Positions 4,753 through 5,507 of a DNA stretch of 5,507 bases are shown here, one piece after another. This DNA is from Oscillospiraceae bacterium (GTDB lineage: Bacteria; Bacillota_A; Clostridia; Oscillospirales; Ruminococcaceae), in assembly GCA_017400025.1 (NCBI GenBank), contig JAFQAF010000256.1, forward strand, positions 1 to 5,507, in the 5' to 3' direction. How positions within the stretch are numbered: the stretch's first letter is position 1; each line of letters opens with the position of its first letter. Made by a program: the position numbers and the translations under genes. The notes beneath the pieces were generated by a model, which saw only the letters and a list, made by a program, of their open reading frames with translations, was not told where the DNA came from and did no database searches.

Positions 4753-5507
4753 ATGAACGAAAAGGAAATTATCCCTCAGCTTACACTTGACCCGGCAGCA
4801 GAAGCAGCTGCACAGCTTACACTTGAACCAGAAGCAGCCCCACGGGCACCGCAGCTTTCACTGGATACAGAATTTGCAGCAGCACAGGCTGTTATGTCAG
4901 AAGCTGAAGCCGCAGCAAAAGAAGCTGAAGAAGCACGCAAGGCAGCAGAGGCTGCAGCAGAAGCACGGCGCCTGCGCGAACTGAACGCAATCAAAATGGA
5001 CGAATCAATCCTTACAGAAGAAGAAAGAAAAGTGGTTGATGACTTCAGCAAAAAAATAGACATCAAAAACGCCAGCCAGGTGCTGCAGTACGGTGCAGCA
5101 GCACAGAAAAACATCGCAGCATTTTCAGAAAATGCTCTCAACAGCGTAAAAACAAAAGACCTGGGCGAAATCGGCGAAGACCTGACAGAACTGGTAAACG
5201 AACTGAAAGGCTTTGATGCTACAGAAGAAAAGAAGGGTCTTTTCGGCTTCTTCAAAAAACAGACAGATGCCCTGGAAACACTGAAAACAAAATACACATC
5301 TGCAGAAAAGAATGTGGACAAAATCGTGGAAGCACTGGAAGCACATCAGATTACACTGATGAAAGACGTTGCAATGCTGGACCAGATGTATGCCCTCAAT
5401 GAAAAATACTACAAGGAACTGACAATGTACATCATCGCCGGCAAAAAACGCGTGGCTGATGTAAAGGCAAACGAACTGGAAGAAATCCGCAAAAAAGCAG
5501 AAGAAAC
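4753..5507 (+). CDS. telA: TelA/YaaN-like toxic anion resistance protein, 5' part (runs off right edge)
   Basis: The frame is open from ATG 4753 to the window end, giving 251 residues of a family usually near 380-400. Residues 1-40 are a low-complexity region with three QL(T/S)L(D/E) motifs (9-13, 21-25, 34-38). Residues about 40-78 are an Ala/Glu/Arg-rich predicted coiled coil. The conserved TelA core follows: QYGAAAQKNIAAFSENAL (112-129), DLGEIGEDLTELV (136-148), KKGLFGFFKK (160-169), then LDQMYALNEKYYKELTMYIIAG (209-230), which I recognise from TelA (PF05816). Members are linked to tellurite resistance and to tolerance of nisin and other envelope drugs, but the mechanism is unsettled. It is soluble, with no signal peptide, and probably acts with the membrane-bound XpaC encoded just upstream. 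The start is supported by AAAGGAG (4739-4745), 7 nt before ATG. Ile codons are mostly ATC (10 of 13), suggesting high expression. Confidence 0.93.
   Translation, partial: MNEKEIIPQLTLDPAAEAAAQLTLEPEAAPRAPQLSLDTEFAAAQAVMSEAEAAAKEAEEARKAAEAAAEARRLRELNAIKMDESILTEEERKVVDDFSKKIDIKNASQVLQYGAAAQKNIAAFSENALNSVKTKDLGEIGEDLTELVNELKGFDATEEKKGLFGFFKKQTDALETLKTKYTSAEKNVDKIVEALEAHQITLMKDVAMLDQMYALNEKYYKELTMYIIAGKKRVADVKANELEEIRKKAEE
4777..4866 (+). repeat. Degenerate tandem repeat encoding QL(T/S)L(D/E) units
   Basis: Three units of 12-13 codons each begin with CAGCTT: at 4777, 4813 and 4852. The first two share the 14-nt string CAGCTTACACTTGA exactly, 36 nt apart; the third has diverged (CAGCTTTCACTGGA). 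They encode QLTLDP, QLTLEP and QLSLDT, each followed by an Ala/Glu-rich spacer. The reading frame is kept, which suggests in-frame duplication. Confidence 0.75.

Noticed and set aside
4793..4980. GCA-rich stretch considered as a microsatellite or CRISPR-like repeat
   Set aside because: The triplets are interrupted and in frame with a coiled-coil region of TelA; there are no regular repeat and spacer units.
4776..5321. Minus-strand frame of 181 codons, Ser/Ala/Phe-rich
   Set aside because: It is the complement of the GCA/GAA-rich coding sequence of telA; the low-complexity Ser/Ala string follows from TGC and TTC triplets.

Overview
The window looks like a piece of chromosome from an endospore-forming, anaerobic-type Firmicute, most likely class Clostridia (an Oscillospiraceae/Ruminococcaceae-like gut lineage is a guess). 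The reasons are a clear SpoIVB sporulation peptidase, the xpaC-telA gene pair typical of Firmicutes, strong AGGAGG-type ribosome binding sites, GTG and TTG starts, and sigma-A-like promoters in AT-rich spacers between moderately GC-balanced genes. No phage, insertion sequence, CRISPR or plasmid gene is visible.

Layout: (1) 1-608, the 3' part of a plus-strand DUF1835/DUF3658-type gene, ending at a symmetric terminator shared with the convergent gene. (2) 686-1762, minus strand, a PHP-domain metallohydrolase of the CehA/McbA kind. (3) 1893-3086, minus strand, spoIVB, with its own terminator at 1811-1842. The PHP gene's extended -10 promoter lies just downstream of that terminator. (4) 3087-3382, a divergent control region between spoIVB and mscL, rich in inverted repeats. 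(5) 3383-3802, plus strand, mscL, followed by a strong terminator. (6) 3803-4032, an AT-rich spacer with a good promoter. (7) 4033-4737, xpaC-like membrane protein, and 4753-5507+, telA/yaaN-like protein, an operon that runs off the right edge.

How the genes may work together: spoIVB acts late in spore formation. mscL and xpaC-telA are envelope or stress genes, MscL as the osmotic safety valve and XpaC/TelA as a conserved pair of poorly understood function linked to tellurite and cell-envelope-drug tolerance. Every gene or gene pair appears to have its own promoter and, where visible, its own terminator, so this is mostly a run of independent units.

The families are all known and I see no clearly new system. 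The points most worth checking are a repeated QL(T/S)L(D/E) peptide motif at the TelA N-terminus that resembles the XpaC C-terminus, the inverted repeats around the spoIVB promoter, the clustered AT palindromes before xpaC, the absence of spo0A beside spoIVB, and a sharp isoleucine-codon contrast between adjacent genes.
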